Part shown: in pieces, positions 28,153 to 37,430 of the stretch
Layout of the letters: each line of letters starts with the position of its first letter
Position numbering within the stretch: the first letter of the stretch is position 1
From: Hyphomicrobium denitrificans ATCC 51888
Lineage (GTDB): Bacteria > Pseudomonadota > Alphaproteobacteria > Rhizobiales > Hyphomicrobiaceae
Reading direction: 5' to 3'
DNA: 64,000 bases
Assembly (NCBI RefSeq): GCF_000143145.1
Contig: NC_014313.1
Location: forward strand, 3,348,001 to 3,412,000
The notes under the pieces: model-generated
Told to the model about the DNA's origin: nothing
What the model saw: the letters and a program-made list of their open reading frames with translations, nothing else
Databases searched by the model: none
Made by a program: the position numbers and the translations under genes

Positions 28153-30891
28153 ATGTCGCTGGATACGAGAGGGATCGATCCTCGTAGACTGCTGCCGCAG
28201 TCGTTGGAGGACCGGCTTTTAGGCTGGATGGGCCGCTTCGGCGGAGCCTTTCTGCTTGCCTCGACGCTCGTGGTCTGGGCGAGCCTCGCGTCGTGGTCGG
28301 TTCTCGACCCGAGCCTCACGCACACGACGACGGTCCAAGCACGCAATTTCGCCGGGCCGGTCGGCGCGATCATTTCCGATCTTCTGTTTCAGACGCTCGG
28401 CTTCGGGGCAGTCGTCGCGCTGATCGCGCCGTTCGTCTGGAGCATCGAATTGCTCCGTACCGAACAGGTCGCGGGCGGACGCTCGAAGCTTGGCTTCTAT
28501 CCGATCTCCATTCTGACATTTGCGGGCTCCATCTCGGCGCTCCCCGTTTTCGACGGCTGGCCGCTGCGGCACGGTTATGGCGGATTGCTCGGAGATTCGT
28601 TGCTGCATCTCGCAACCAAGGTCTTCAGCATCTTGAGCGATGAGCGCGCGCCGATCGCGGCGGGCCTTGTCCTGGCTGCTGCTGCTTTTCAGACTGCCGG
28701 CAAAGCGATGGGCTTCGAGGCCGAAGCTATCGTTCGCACGTTCTTCAAATCGATGGGCGCCGCATTCCATCAGGCGATGACGAAGCCGCGCGCGGACATC
28801 ATCCGGACAGCGCCCGCTGTTGCGGTGACATCCGCGACGGGTTTGTGGGCGCGTTTCCGAGGCGCCGCGGCCGACGATCAGTCGTACACCTCTCTTGAAT
28901 CTTACGGCGCGCCGCATCCGGCCGAGCCGAGCCTCAGCCATGCTCCCGATGCGTTCGGCCGTCTCGAGATCGATAGCCTGCATGACGATCCGCGCAGCGG
29001 GCCGACCGAATTCGCAGCCCATACGCTTGCGATGCCGGCAGCGGCGGCTGCATCGCCGGCGCGCGAGCGGCATCCGGCTGCACCGGCTGTGCCGCACGGC
29101 GCTGTTTCGCATGCGGCAGCTTCTCATGGTGTCGAGGACGTTCCGGTCGATGATCTAAACGATCCGATCTACGCGTTCGACGACAATATTGAAGACTCGA
29201 GCCGTGCGATTGCGGCGCGCTTTGCTCCGGCGTCCGCGAAGGGCCGCGTCGCGCCGTCCGCACCTCCGCCTCCAGTATCCCGAGCACAACCGCCGGTCCC
29301 GCAGCCAGCCGCGCCGGAGCCTGTGGCGGCTCCGAAAGCCGCGGGCGGGCTGCTCGGCGGTCTCAAAAATCGCGCGGCCCCGCAGTGGAAGCGGCCGTCG
29401 CTCAACATGTTCAAGCGTCCGACCGCGGCGAAACCAAATCCCGAGCTGTCGCAAACGGTCATGCGCGGCAACGCGCGGCTGCTGGAAGACGTGCTCGCTG
29501 ACTTCGGCGTCAAAGGCGAGGTCAAGGATATTCGGCCGGGTCCGGTCGTGACGCTGTATGAATTCGAGCCGTCGCGCGGCACGAAGTCGTCGCGCATCAT
29601 CGGGCTCGCGGAAGACATCGCGCGCTCGATGAGTCTCGCGAGCGTGCGTGCCGCCGTGGTTCCCGGACGCAATGCGATCGGGCTCGAACTACCGAATGCG
29701 CGGCGCGAAACCGTTCTGCTGCGTGAGATCCTCGAAGCTGATCCGTTCAAATCCGACGCGCTGACGTTGCCGATCGGACTTGGCAAATCCATTGGCGGCG
29801 AGCCTGTTGTCGCCGATCTCGCGCGCATGCCGCATCTGCTCGTCGCGGGCACGACGGGTTCGGGCAAGTCGGTCGGCATCAACGCGATGGTGCTGTCGCT
29901 GCTTTATCGTCATTCGCCCGACGATTGCCGCTTGCTGATGATCGATCCGAAGATGCTGGAGCTGTCGGTTTACAACGGCATTCCGCATCTTTTGACGCCG
30001 GTCATCACCGATCCGCATAAAGCCGTCGCCGCCTTGAACTGGGCAGTTCGCGAAATGGAAGAGCGCTACAAGCAGATGGCGGCGCTTTCGGTTCGCAACA
30101 TCGACGTGTTCAACAATCGCGTGCGCAATGCGAAGAAGCGCGGCGAAATCCTGTCGCGCCGTGTGCAGACGGGTTTCGACACGTCGGGACAGGCACGTTT
30201 CGAAACGCAGAAGATGGACCTCGAGCCGTTGCCGCGCATCGTGCTGATCGTCGACGAGTTCGCCGATCTGATGATCGTCGCGGGCAAAGAGGTCGAAGCG
30301 TCGGTTCAGCGTCTCGCGCAGATGGCGCGCGCCGCTGGCATCCATCTGATCATGGCGACGCAGCGTCCGTCGGTCGACATCATCACCGGCACGATCAAGG
30401 CGAATTTCCCGACGCGCGTATCGTTCAAGGTCACGTCGAAGATCGACAGCCGCACGATCTTGAACGAGCAGGGCGCGGAGCAACTGCTCGGACAGGGCGA
30501 CATGCTCTATTCGACTGGCGCGGGACAGTGCGTGCGCGTGCACGGCGCTTATGTTTCGGACGAAGAAGTCGTCGCGTTCGCCGACGTTCTGAGGCAAGAA
30601 GCCGCCCCCAAATATGTCGAAGGGATCACAGATATGCCTTCGGCTGCCGAGCCTGCACTCGGCGGCTCGGGTACGGGCGAAGAAGATCTCTATGATCGCG
30701 CCGTCGCGATCGTCATGCGGGATGGCAAGGCTTCGACGAGCTACATTCAGCGCCGTCTGTCGATCGGGTACAATCGCGCTGCGGATCTCATCGAACGGAT
30801 GGAGCGCGACGGGCTCATTTCGCCCGCGAACGGCGTCGGCAAACGCGAGATCCTGATGTCGCGTGGTAGCGGCGCGGATGCTGCCGCGTAA
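28153..30891 (+). CDS. ftsK: DNA translocase FtsK
   Basis: Septal membrane-anchored motor that pumps DNA during division and helps resolve chromosome dimers. 912 residues. An N-terminal membrane domain with about four helices (roughly 32-50, 72-102, 113-135, 165-190) is followed by an Ala/Pro-rich linker (about 250-430) and the RecA-like motor with Walker A AGTTGSGKS near 570-578 and Walker B IVLIVDEFAD near 697-706. The C-terminal gamma winged helix (about 850-905, with TSYIQRRLSIGYNRAADLIE) reads KOPS-like sequences. ATG 28153 is preferred; GTG 28123 is possible. lolA follows. Confidence 0.97.
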   Translation: MSLDTRGIDPRRLLPQSLEDRLLGWMGRFGGAFLLASTLVVWASLASWSVLDPSLTHTTTVQARNFAGPVGAIISDLLFQTLGFGAVVALIAPFVWSIELLRTEQVAGGRSKLGFYPISILTFAGSISALPVFDGWPLRHGYGGLLGDSLLHLATKVFSILSDERAPIAAGLVLAAAAFQTAGKAMGFEAEAIVRTFFKSMGAAFHQAMTKPRADIIRTAPAVAVTSATGLWARFRGAAADDQSYTSLESYGAPHPAEPSLSHAPDAFGRLEIDSLHDDPRSGPTEFAAHTLAMPAAAAASPARERHPAAPAVPHGAVSHAAASHGVEDVPVDDLNDPIYAFDDNIEDSSRAIAARFAPASAKGRVAPSAPPPPVSRAQPPVPQPAAPEPVAAPKAAGGLLGGLKNRAAPQWKRPSLNMFKRPTAAKPNPELSQTVMRGNARLLEDVLADFGVKGEVKDIRPGPVVTLYEFEPSRGTKSSRIIGLAEDIARSMSLASVRAAVVPGRNAIGLELPNARRETVLLREILEADPFKSDALTLPIGLGKSIGGEPVVADLARMPHLLVAGTTGSGKSVGINAMVLSLLYRHSPDDCRLLMIDPKMLELSVYNGIPHLLTPVITDPHKAVAALNWAVREMEERYKQMAALSVRNIDVFNNRVRNAKKRGEILSRRVQTGFDTSGQARFETQKMDLEPLPRIVLIVDEFADLMIVAGKEVEASVQRLAQMARAAGIHLIMATQRPSVDIITGTIKANFPTRVSFKVTSKIDSRTILNEQGAEQLLGQGDMLYSTGAGQCVRVHGAYVSDEEVVAFADVLRQEAAPKYVEGITDMPSAAEPALGGSGTGEEDLYDRAVAIVMRDGKASTSYIQRRLSIGYNRAADLIERMERDGLISPANGVGKREILMSRGSGADAAA

Positions 30892-31069
30892 CATTTGAAC
30901 GCATCTCACAATCACATGCGCATTGCATGCTTGCGATTCTCATGGCGGGCGCTTTACGCATAGCGCGGCAGCGATTCGCCAAGTTCTGGACGCAATCTTT
31001 GTCGAAACGAGTAATCTGCGATTGGAGCCCGTTGGGCTCGGGGCCGTGGGGGCCGCTATGGGGAGCTAC

Positions 31070-31813
31070 ATGAGGGATTTCCAGCGCCTGCTGGCTGCTA
31101 CGGCAGTTTTTGCGCTCGCATTCGGCGGCCACGCTTTCGGCCAGGACCCGAGCGGACCGTCCGAAACCCTGGCCAACCCGGTTGCGGCGAAAGACAAGAC
31201 GGCTGTCAAAGGCTGGACGGGTCAGGTTGAGGCCGCGAAAAACGATGGCACTGTGGTGCTCGACGCCGAGCAGACCAAGCTCGTGAAGCAGGTGAGCGAT
31301 TATTTCGGCTCCGTGCAGGGGCTCAAGGGTGCATTCGTTCAGGTCGATGCCGACAACAAGCGGATGAAGGGCAAGTTCTTCGTCAAGCGTCCTGGCCGGT
31401 TCCGGTTCGACTACTCGCTTCCCTCCAAGCAGATCATCATTTCGGACGGCGAGAACCTCGCGATCCAGGATCTCGACTTGAACAACGAGGACCGGGTGTC
31501 GCTAGATCAGACGCCGTTCAGGATGCTGCTGCGCAAGGATGTCGATCTGCTGCGCGATGCAAAGATCACGGAAGTCCAGCAGGCGGACGATCTGATCGTG
31601 CTAGGCCTCGAAGACAAAGATCCCGACGCTCCGGGCAAGATCAAACTCTACCTCGCGACCAAGCCCAACATCGAATTGAAAGAATGGGTGACCACCGACG
31701 CGCAGGGTCTGAACACCCGGGTGGAGCTGCTGGGTCTGGAAAAAAGCAACGACCTCGATAGTAATTTGTTTAAAATTCAATCACTTGGACCACACCGTAC
31801 GACGCCGAACTGA
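31070..31813 (+). CDS. lolA: Outer-membrane lipoprotein carrier LolA
   Basis: Periplasmic chaperone that carries lipoproteins from LolCDE to the outer membrane. 247 residues. A signal peptide (about 1-24) precedes the LolA barrel, in which VQVDADNKRMKGKFFVKRPG and FRFDYSLP are recognisable; the family's aromatic and arginine positions fall here. ATG 31070 has GGGGAG upstream; ATG 31058 and 30923 are possible but give non-family sequence. ftsK-lolA is a conserved pair in alphaproteobacteria. The exonuclease III gene that often follows in relatives is absent. Confidence 0.93.
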   Translation: MRDFQRLLAATAVFALAFGGHAFGQDPSGPSETLANPVAAKDKTAVKGWTGQVEAAKNDGTVVLDAEQTKLVKQVSDYFGSVQGLKGAFVQVDADNKRMKGKFFVKRPGRFRFDYSLPSKQIIISDGENLAIQDLDLNNEDRVSLDQTPFRMLLRKDVDLLRDAKITEVQQADDLIVLGLEDKDPDAPGKIKLYLATKPNIELKEWVTTDAQGLNTRVELLGLEKSNDLDSNLFKIQSLGPHRTTPN

Positions 31814-31836
31814 AGATTTTCGCGGTGAATCAATGT

Positions 31837-31882
31837 GTTGCGCATTTGCCCGACGCAATGCGCAACCTGGGGATATTTTTTT
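31837..31882 (+). terminator. Hairpin with distal T-run after lolA
   Basis: GTTGCGCAT (31837-31845) pairs perfectly with ATGCGCAAC (31858-31866). A TTTTTTT run ends at 31882, nine or more bases beyond the stem, so termination strength is uncertain. Confidence 0.55.
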
Positions 31883-31965
31883 GAGCCAGTTCACATTTTC
31901 GTGATCGGCTCTCGCGGGCTCTATTGAATTTCCCGGCTTTGCGCTTAACTCATGGACATGCAGGT

Positions 31966-32100
31966 GGCGTCACCCTGTATTCGGTAGTGCCCCCCGTCTA
32001 GCCGAAGACGCCGCCTCTGGTATCGGTTTCCCTCCCGGTACCGAGCGCGTAAATGCGCATCGCGCCCAGTCCCTCCCCCCGGGACTGGGCGCACTCTTTT
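31966..32100 (+). ncRNA. Candidate small RNA with three C-rich hairpin loops
   Basis: Three consecutive hairpins. H1: GGCGTC/GACGCC and TTCGG/CCGAA (31966-32012), with a loop containing GCCCCCCG. H2: GGTATCGG/CCGGTACC (32019-32042), one G-U pair, loop TTTCCCTC. H3: GCGCCCAGTCCC/GGGACTGGGCGC (32062-32092), loop TCCCCCC, followed by ACTCTTTT, an intrinsic terminator. Loops complementary to ribosome-binding sites are the mark of the CcsR/cuckoo-type RNAs of alphaproteobacteria. The 5' end is a guess; I found no clear promoter. It fills most of the 324-base gene-free gap after lolA (31814-32137). Confidence 0.6.
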
Positions 32101-32137
32101 GTGGCCCGTATTTTTCAAGTCATCTAGAGCAACGCAG

Positions 32138-32662
32138 TCATTGCATGGCGCGCGCTCGATCTCCTTGCGAAAACTCAAGTCGCGATTCCGAAGCGACTGC
32201 AGCGGTGACTGAACCTGAGAGCAATGTCTCTACAGCGAGCAAGTCGGTCGCAAGCGTGTGCAGACGTTTTAGTATCAATGATGAGAAGTGCGACGCCAGA
32301 TCGACATCCTGGCGCATCAGCTCGTGCATCTTCTCGCGCGAAATCCGGAGCGCTCTGACCTGATCGCGCGCAATGATCGTCGTCGGATGAGCGATTTCGA
32401 TCATCATCGCCAACTCCGCCACGAGTGATCCCTCGGGAAGAATTTCTTCGCGTGATTGCTTGCGATCGACGGCGCGCCGAATGCAGGTTCCGGAGACGAT
32501 GAGAATAGCTGCGTCAGCGATCTGGCCTTCGGCGGTTACGACGTCGCCGTTGCGGTAGACGATGCGCTCGGCATGGCGCGCAATTTCGCTGATCTGCAGC
32601 GGTTTGAGATCGCGAAAGAGAGGCAGCGCCAGAAACGGTTTAACGAGGGCGTCGATGGCCAT
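32138..32662 (-). CDS. Cyclic-nucleotide-binding-domain protein without a DNA-binding domain
   Basis: 174 residues. The Crp/Fnr-type effector domain covers about 10-125: LFRDLKPLQISEIA helix, YRNGDVVTAEGQIADAAILIVSG, then LPEGSLVAELAMM, where the usual phosphate-binding arginine motif is degenerate. A helical tail follows and ends without the Crp helix-turn-helix, so it is probably not a transcription factor. It may bind a nucleotide or act through protein contacts. The ATG at 32662 is the natural start. It lies 183 bases downstream of the CenR-type regulator gene on the same strand. Confidence 0.8.
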   Translation of the reverse strand: MAIDALVKPFLALPLFRDLKPLQISEIARHAERIVYRNGDVVTAEGQIADAAILIVSGTCIRRAVDRKQSREEILPEGSLVAELAMMIEIAHPTTIIARDQVRALRISREKMHELMRQDVDLASHFSSLILKRLHTLATDLLAVETLLSGSVTAAVASESRLEFSQGDRARAMQ

Positions 32663-32845
32663 CGGTCCAATTCACAGGATGAACACTTCATGATGGGACC
32701 GAGATGCGACGCGCCCATGCCGCCGATGTCGGCAGCAACGGCTTTCAATACACGAGTCCGCCTGTGGCTGAACGTGGATAAGTCATCCGAAGGCATGAGT
32801 CTGTGGATGGGTGTGATCGTGCAACGGAAATGCTGAGAAGCAGTG

Positions 32846-33532
32846 TTAGGGCGCGAGCTTGTAACCGCCGCTTTCGGTGATCAAAAGCTCGGCGTTCGAG
32901 GGATCTTTTTCGATTTTCTGACGCAGTCGATAGATGTGCGTTTCGAGCGTGTGCGTCGTAACGCCGGCGTTGTAGCCCCAGACCTCGTGCAGAAGCACGT
33001 CACGCGAAACGACCTTGTCTCCCGAACGATAGAGATACTTCAGAATCGACGTTTCCTTTTCGGTCAGGCGGATTTTGCTGCCCGACTGGTCGATGAGAAG
33101 TTTGGAGGCCGGCTTGAAGGTGTAAGGTCCAATCGTGAAAACGGCGTCTTCGCTTTGCTCGTGCTGGCGGAGCTGGGCGCGAATGCGCGCGAGGAAGACG
33201 GCGAATTTGAAGGGCTTCAAAACGTAGTCGTTGGCGCCGGCGTCGAGTCCCAAGATCTGATCTGCGTCAGACGTATTTCCGGTGAGCATCACGATCGGCG
33301 TTTTATAGCCGGAGCGGCGCAGAAGCTTCACGGCTTCGCGGCCGTCCATGTCGGGCAATCCCACGTCGAAGACGACGAGATCGAAACGCCCGTTGCGTGC
33401 GGCTTCCATGCCCTTGCTGGCCGTTCCGGCCTCGTACACCTCAAACTCGTCGTGCAGCACGAGTTGATCTTTTAAGGAGGTGCGCAAATCATCATCGTCG
33501 TCGACGAGGAGGACCTTTCGGGCCGTGCTCAT
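32846..33532 (-). CDS. cenR: OmpR-family response regulator, CenR-like
   Basis: Two-component response regulator, 228 residues. The receiver domain has the acidic cluster DDDDD at 11-15, the phosphorylation site Asp56 in VVFDVGLPDMDG, Thr84 and Lys106 in YVLKPF. The C-terminal winged helix (about 135-225) has LTEKETSILKYLYR and HTLETHIYRLRQKIE. The close match to the Caulobacter CenR pattern, an essential regulator of the cell envelope, is from memory, so the symbol is tentative. ATG 33532 was chosen over upstream frame. No partner kinase is adjacent, as usual for CenR. Confidence 0.85.
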   Translation of the reverse strand: MSTARKVLLVDDDDDLRTSLKDQLVLHDEFEVYEAGTASKGMEAARNGRFDLVVFDVGLPDMDGREAVKLLRRSGYKTPIVMLTGNTSDADQILGLDAGANDYVLKPFKFAVFLARIRAQLRQHEQSEDAVFTIGPYTFKPASKLLIDQSGSKIRLTEKETSILKYLYRSGDKVVSRDVLLHEVWGYNAGVTTHTLETHIYRLRQKIEKDPSNAELLITESGGYKLAP

Positions 33533-33645
33533 GGAGATTGGCTCCAGCATTATTGGACTGCTCACGCGGGGCAGAAGACTAGCATCGCGCGCTGGGGCAA
33601 CATAGGCTTTGGTGGCAAACAGACAAGAGGAATGGCTAGTTCCCC

Positions 33646-34200
33646 ATGTTCCCGGTACGGCCGATACAACGGCATGGCGCATCAACCAAGCTCGTTGTCA
33701 GAGCTTTGAATGCGGCGGCGCAGCGGGGGTGTCTCGCGGTCGGATCGTTCCGCATGCCATGCGCGCTCGGGCGTTCCGGAATCAAAGCGCTGAAGCGCGA
33801 GCGAGACTTGGCAACACCGCGAGGAAGGTTCGTGTTGCGTGGTGTTTTGTACAATCCCGCACGATGCGCGCGTCCGCGAACGCAGTTAGATCTGCGCTCT
33901 ATCCGCAAGATTGACGGTTGGTGCGATTGCCCGTCCGATCGAAATTATAATCGCAGAGTTTCGCTGCCTTATGGAGCCAGCGTGGAACGCCTCTGGCGCA
34001 ACGACAATCTTTACGATCTCGTCGTCGTCCTAGGCCACAATGACGCACCACGTGTCCGGCATCGCGGCAGCGCCGTCTTCATGCACGTCGCGCGACCGGG
34101 CTTTGCCGCGACGGAGGGATGCGTCGCGTTGGGGGCATCTGATCTCAGGCGCGTGCTGCAAGTGATCAAGCGGCACAGTCAAATCATCATTGAAGTTTAG
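33646..34200 (+). CDS. L,D-transpeptidase (YkuD-type) family protein
   Basis: 184 residues with a YkuD-like catalytic domain. FMHVARPGFAATEGCVAL near 145-162 carries the conserved His and the catalytic Cys of L,D-transpeptidases, which form 3-3 peptidoglycan cross-links or attach proteins to the wall. DDNYNRRVSLPY-like sequence (SDRNYNRRVSLPY) and LYDLVVVLGHND are typical of the short proteobacterial subgroup. No signal peptide is evident at the ATG at 33646, so localisation is uncertain. It is divergent from the CenR-like gene; both would serve the envelope. Confidence 0.85.
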   Translation: MFPVRPIQRHGASTKLVVRALNAAAQRGCLAVGSFRMPCALGRSGIKALKRERDLATPRGRFVLRGVLYNPARCARPRTQLDLRSIRKIDGWCDCPSDRNYNRRVSLPYGASVERLWRNDNLYDLVVVLGHNDAPRVRHRGSAVFMHVARPGFAATEGCVALGASDLRRVLQVIKRHSQIIIEV

Positions 34201-34210
34201 CGGCTGAAAC

Positions 34211-34242
34211 AAAAAAGGCCCGGCAGCGAAGGGTGCCGAGCC
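34211..34242 (-). terminator. Intrinsic terminator of glnK-amtB
   Basis: On the minus strand GGCTCGGCA pairs with TGCCGGGCC (one G-U pair) and is followed by TTTTTT. It lies 90 bases after the amtB stop. Confidence 0.82.
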
Positions 34243-34331
34243 AAGTGGGAGCACGATAAAGCGGGGACCGTGCTCGGGAGAGGTTGCTGATCGCTCGCAG
34301 CCCGTGGAGCCGCGAGCGATCTCATTCTCAC

Positions 34332-35813
34332 TTAGTAGTGATAGGCGCGTTCGCCGTGGTCGGTGATGTCGAGGCCTTCGCGCTCGCGCTCTTCCGACGG
34401 ACGCAGCCCGATGATGATGTCGACCAGCTTGAAGAGGATCGCCGAACCGATGCCGCTCCAGAGCAGGGTCAACCCGACGGCCTTGAACTGTGCGACCATC
34501 TGCGACGCCATATCGTAAGTGCCAGCGACCATCTCGCCGGGCTTCGATACGTAGTCGGCGATGCCGGCGCCGCCCCAATCGGGGTTGACCAGAAGGCCGG
34601 TTGCGAGCGCGCCGACGATGCCGCCGATGCAGTGGACGCCGAAGACGTCCAGGCTGTCGTCATAGCCGAGTGCACTCTTGATCGCCGAGCAGAACAGGAA
34701 GCAGATCGGGCTGACGATGAGGCCGAGCACGATCGAGCCCATCACGCCTGCAAATCCGCAGGCCGGTGTGATCGCGACAAGACCCGCGACAACACCCGAT
34801 GCAAGGCCGAGAGCGGAAGGCTTACCCTTCGAGGTCCACTCGATGATCATCCAAGAGAGCGCCGCAGCCGCGGTGGCGACGAAGGTGTTGATGAACACCT
34901 GCCCGGCGAACCCGTTTGCCTCGAGGCCAGAGCCCACGTTGAAGCCGAACCAGCCGACCCACAGAAGCGAGGCGCCGATCATGCAGTTGACCAGCGAGTG
35001 CGGGGGCATCTGCTCCTTGCCGTAGCCAATGCGACGGCCGAGGATGAGGGCTCCGACGAGGCCCGCGATACCGGCGTTGATGTGGACGACCGTGCCGCCA
35101 GCGAAGTCGAGCGCGCCCCACTTGAAGGAAATGCCGGCGTCATTCATCACCGCGTCATAGGCGGCCTGAGCCTGCGCCTTCGCTTCGGGAGCTGCCGAAG
35201 CGAGCGCCTTTGCGGCGGATGCGAAGGCATCCGGGCCGCCCCAGTACCAGACCATGTGCGCGATCGGGAAATAGATGAAGGTCACCCAGAGGCCCATGAA
35301 AACGAGCATGGCGGAGAACTTCAGGCGTTCGGCGACGGCGCCGAGGATCAGGCCTGGCGTGATGCAGGCGAACGTCATCTGGAAGACGATGTAGACGTAT
35401 TCCGGAATGTAGACGCCGTTGGAGAAGGTTCCGGCGACGGTCGTCGAATCGACGCCCTTCAGGAAGGCTTTCGAGAAGCCGCCGACGAAGTCGTTCAGCG
35501 CGCCGCCGTTCGTGAAGGCCAGCGAGTAGCCGTAGAACACCCAGAGCAACGCCACGAGGCAGAGCGTGGCGAGAACCTGCATGAACATCGACAGCATGTT
35601 CTTCGTGCGAACGAGGCCGCCGTAAAACAGGGCGAGGCCCGGAACCGTCATCAGCAGCACGAGGATTGCTGCGGTGTACATGAACGCCGTGTCGGCCTTG
35701 TTCGGCACGGGCGTTGCGGCCGCGGTCTGGGCGAGCGCTGGATCAATGAGGAGCGCGGTCGCGCCAAGGGCTGCAAAGGCCCCTGCGTACCGCGCCAAGT
35801 TTCGAAACTTCAT
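34332..35813 (-). CDS. amtB: Ammonium transporter AmtB
   Basis: Trimeric inner-membrane ammonium channel, 493 residues. A cleavable signal segment (about 1-29, ending ALAQ) is followed by eleven helices. Family motifs: VPGLALFYGGLVR near the first helix, the Phe-gate region, FAGGTVVHINAGIAGLVGA with the pore histidine, and VHCIGGIVGALATGL with the second pore histidine. ATG 35813 has GGGAG upstream. glnK lies 51 bases upstream on the same strand; GlnK blocks AmtB when nitrogen is plentiful. Control by the upstream sigma-54-type promoter is likely. Confidence 0.97.
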   Translation of the reverse strand: MKFRNLARYAGAFAALGATALLIDPALAQTAAATPVPNKADTAFMYTAAILVLLMTVPGLALFYGGLVRTKNMLSMFMQVLATLCLVALLWVFYGYSLAFTNGGALNDFVGGFSKAFLKGVDSTTVAGTFSNGVYIPEYVYIVFQMTFACITPGLILGAVAERLKFSAMLVFMGLWVTFIYFPIAHMVWYWGGPDAFASAAKALASAAPEAKAQAQAAYDAVMNDAGISFKWGALDFAGGTVVHINAGIAGLVGALILGRRIGYGKEQMPPHSLVNCMIGASLLWVGWFGFNVGSGLEANGFAGQVFINTFVATAAAALSWMIIEWTSKGKPSALGLASGVVAGLVAITPACGFAGVMGSIVLGLIVSPICFLFCSAIKSALGYDDSLDVFGVHCIGGIVGALATGLLVNPDWGGAGIADYVSKPGEMVAGTYDMASQMVAQFKAVGLTLLWSGIGSAILFKLVDIIIGLRPSEEREREGLDITDHGERAYHY

Positions 35814-35864
35814 GTTGTGTGCTCCCTGATTGAAGGAAAACAAGTGCAGGTTTTTGAAAATCGC

Positions 35865-36314
<450 letters not shown>

Positions 36315-36419
36315 TCAATGCATTGATATTACGAGATAAAACTTATCTTCGCGGGCGCGGAAGGTGGTCCTGGCGCGCTCAATAAGCACAGAAATTATGC
36401 ACTGAATGCCGTTTGCCTG

Positions 36420-37316
36420 TTATTTAATCTGAAAGGCAGTCTCGCGCGGCCGCATCAGGCCTTCCTGGACCGTCGACGCCACCAGATGGCCCTGACGATC
36501 GAAGATGGAGCCGCGGCAGTAGCCGCGTGCACCGGAGGCGCTGGGGCTGTCCTGGACGTAAAGCAGCCAGTCGTCGGCCCGGAACGGGCGATGGAACCAC
36601 ATCGCGTGGTCGAGGCTCGCAAGCTGGATATCGCTGTCGAACAGAACCTTGCCGTGGGCGATCAGGGCCGTGTCGAGGAGGGTGAAGTCCGAGGCGTAGG
36701 TGAGGATCGCCTGGTGCAGGTGGGGGCTGTCGGGGAGCGTGCCGTTGGCGCGCAGCCAGATGGATTGCGCGGGTGTTTGCGGCTTCCGGCTCGCATAGCG
36801 GGAAGCGTCGACGATGCGCACGTCGATCGGATGCTCGCGATTCCAATACTTGCGCATGTTTTCCGGCAGGTGGTCCAATACGCCGCGCATCAATTCCTGG
36901 GCGCTCGGAAGCTTATCCGGCGGCGGCACGTCGGGCATCGTCGACTGATGGTCGTAGCCTTCTTCGGCCTTATGGAAGGAGGCACTCATCGAGAAGATGG
37001 CGCGGCCATGCTGGACGGCGCGCACGCGGCGGGTTGTGAAGCTACCGCCGTCGCGGATGCGCTCGACGTCGTAGATGATTTCGCGTTCCGGATCGCCGGC
37101 GAGAAGAAAATAGCCGTGCAGCGAATGAATTGGTCGTGACGGATCGACGGTTAACGCCGCCGACGCGAGCGATTGTCCGAGCACGAGCCCGCCGTAGACC
37201 CGTTGCCAACCTTCGCTGGAGCGCGGGCCGCGGAAGAGGTTGTCCTCTAGCGGCTCCGGCGTCAGCGTCGCGATCAGGCTGTCGAGAGCCGTTGGAGCAG
37301 CGGACTTGGCTGTCAT
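36420..37316 (-). CDS. tesB: Acyl-CoA thioesterase II (TesB)
   Basis: Double-hotdog thioesterase that hydrolyses medium- and long-chain acyl-CoA. 298 residues. Family features: LEDNLFRGPRSSEGWQRVYGGLVLGQSL near 20-48, SLHGYFL, the catalytic Asp in FTLLDTAL near 215, and STVQEGLMR with the conserved Gln near the C-terminus. ATG 37316 (MTAKSAAPTALDSL) was chosen; the frame extends to 37364. It is divergent from the UbiH-type gene and downstream of nothing obvious. Confidence 0.94.
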   Translation of the reverse strand: MTAKSAAPTALDSLIATLTPEPLEDNLFRGPRSSEGWQRVYGGLVLGQSLASAALTVDPSRPIHSLHGYFLLAGDPEREIIYDVERIRDGGSFTTRRVRAVQHGRAIFSMSASFHKAEEGYDHQSTMPDVPPPDKLPSAQELMRGVLDHLPENMRKYWNREHPIDVRIVDASRYASRKPQTPAQSIWLRANGTLPDSPHLHQAILTYASDFTLLDTALIAHGKVLFDSDIQLASLDHAMWFHRPFRADDWLLYVQDSPSASGARGYCRGSIFDRQGHLVASTVQEGLMRPRETAFQIK

Positions 37317-37430
37317 GGAGCGATTTTCCGGAACGTTTGCTAAGATGCAGGCGGCGGCAGACAAGCGGGCCTCGGCTGGCCTAAGGTCTCACGCTTAGCC
37401 TGAAAAGCAAGTTGGGGTAATTGCGGCGCG

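Noticed and set aside
31945..32178. 77-residue minus-strand open frame across the lolA-cNMP gap
   Set aside because: It runs through the candidate RNA hairpins, has no ribosome site and overlaps the gene at 32138.
32773..32810. Two near-DnaA boxes, CGTGGATAA and TGTGGATGG
   Set aside because: Each has a mismatch or more, only two occur, and the region is far from the expected origin next to hemE.
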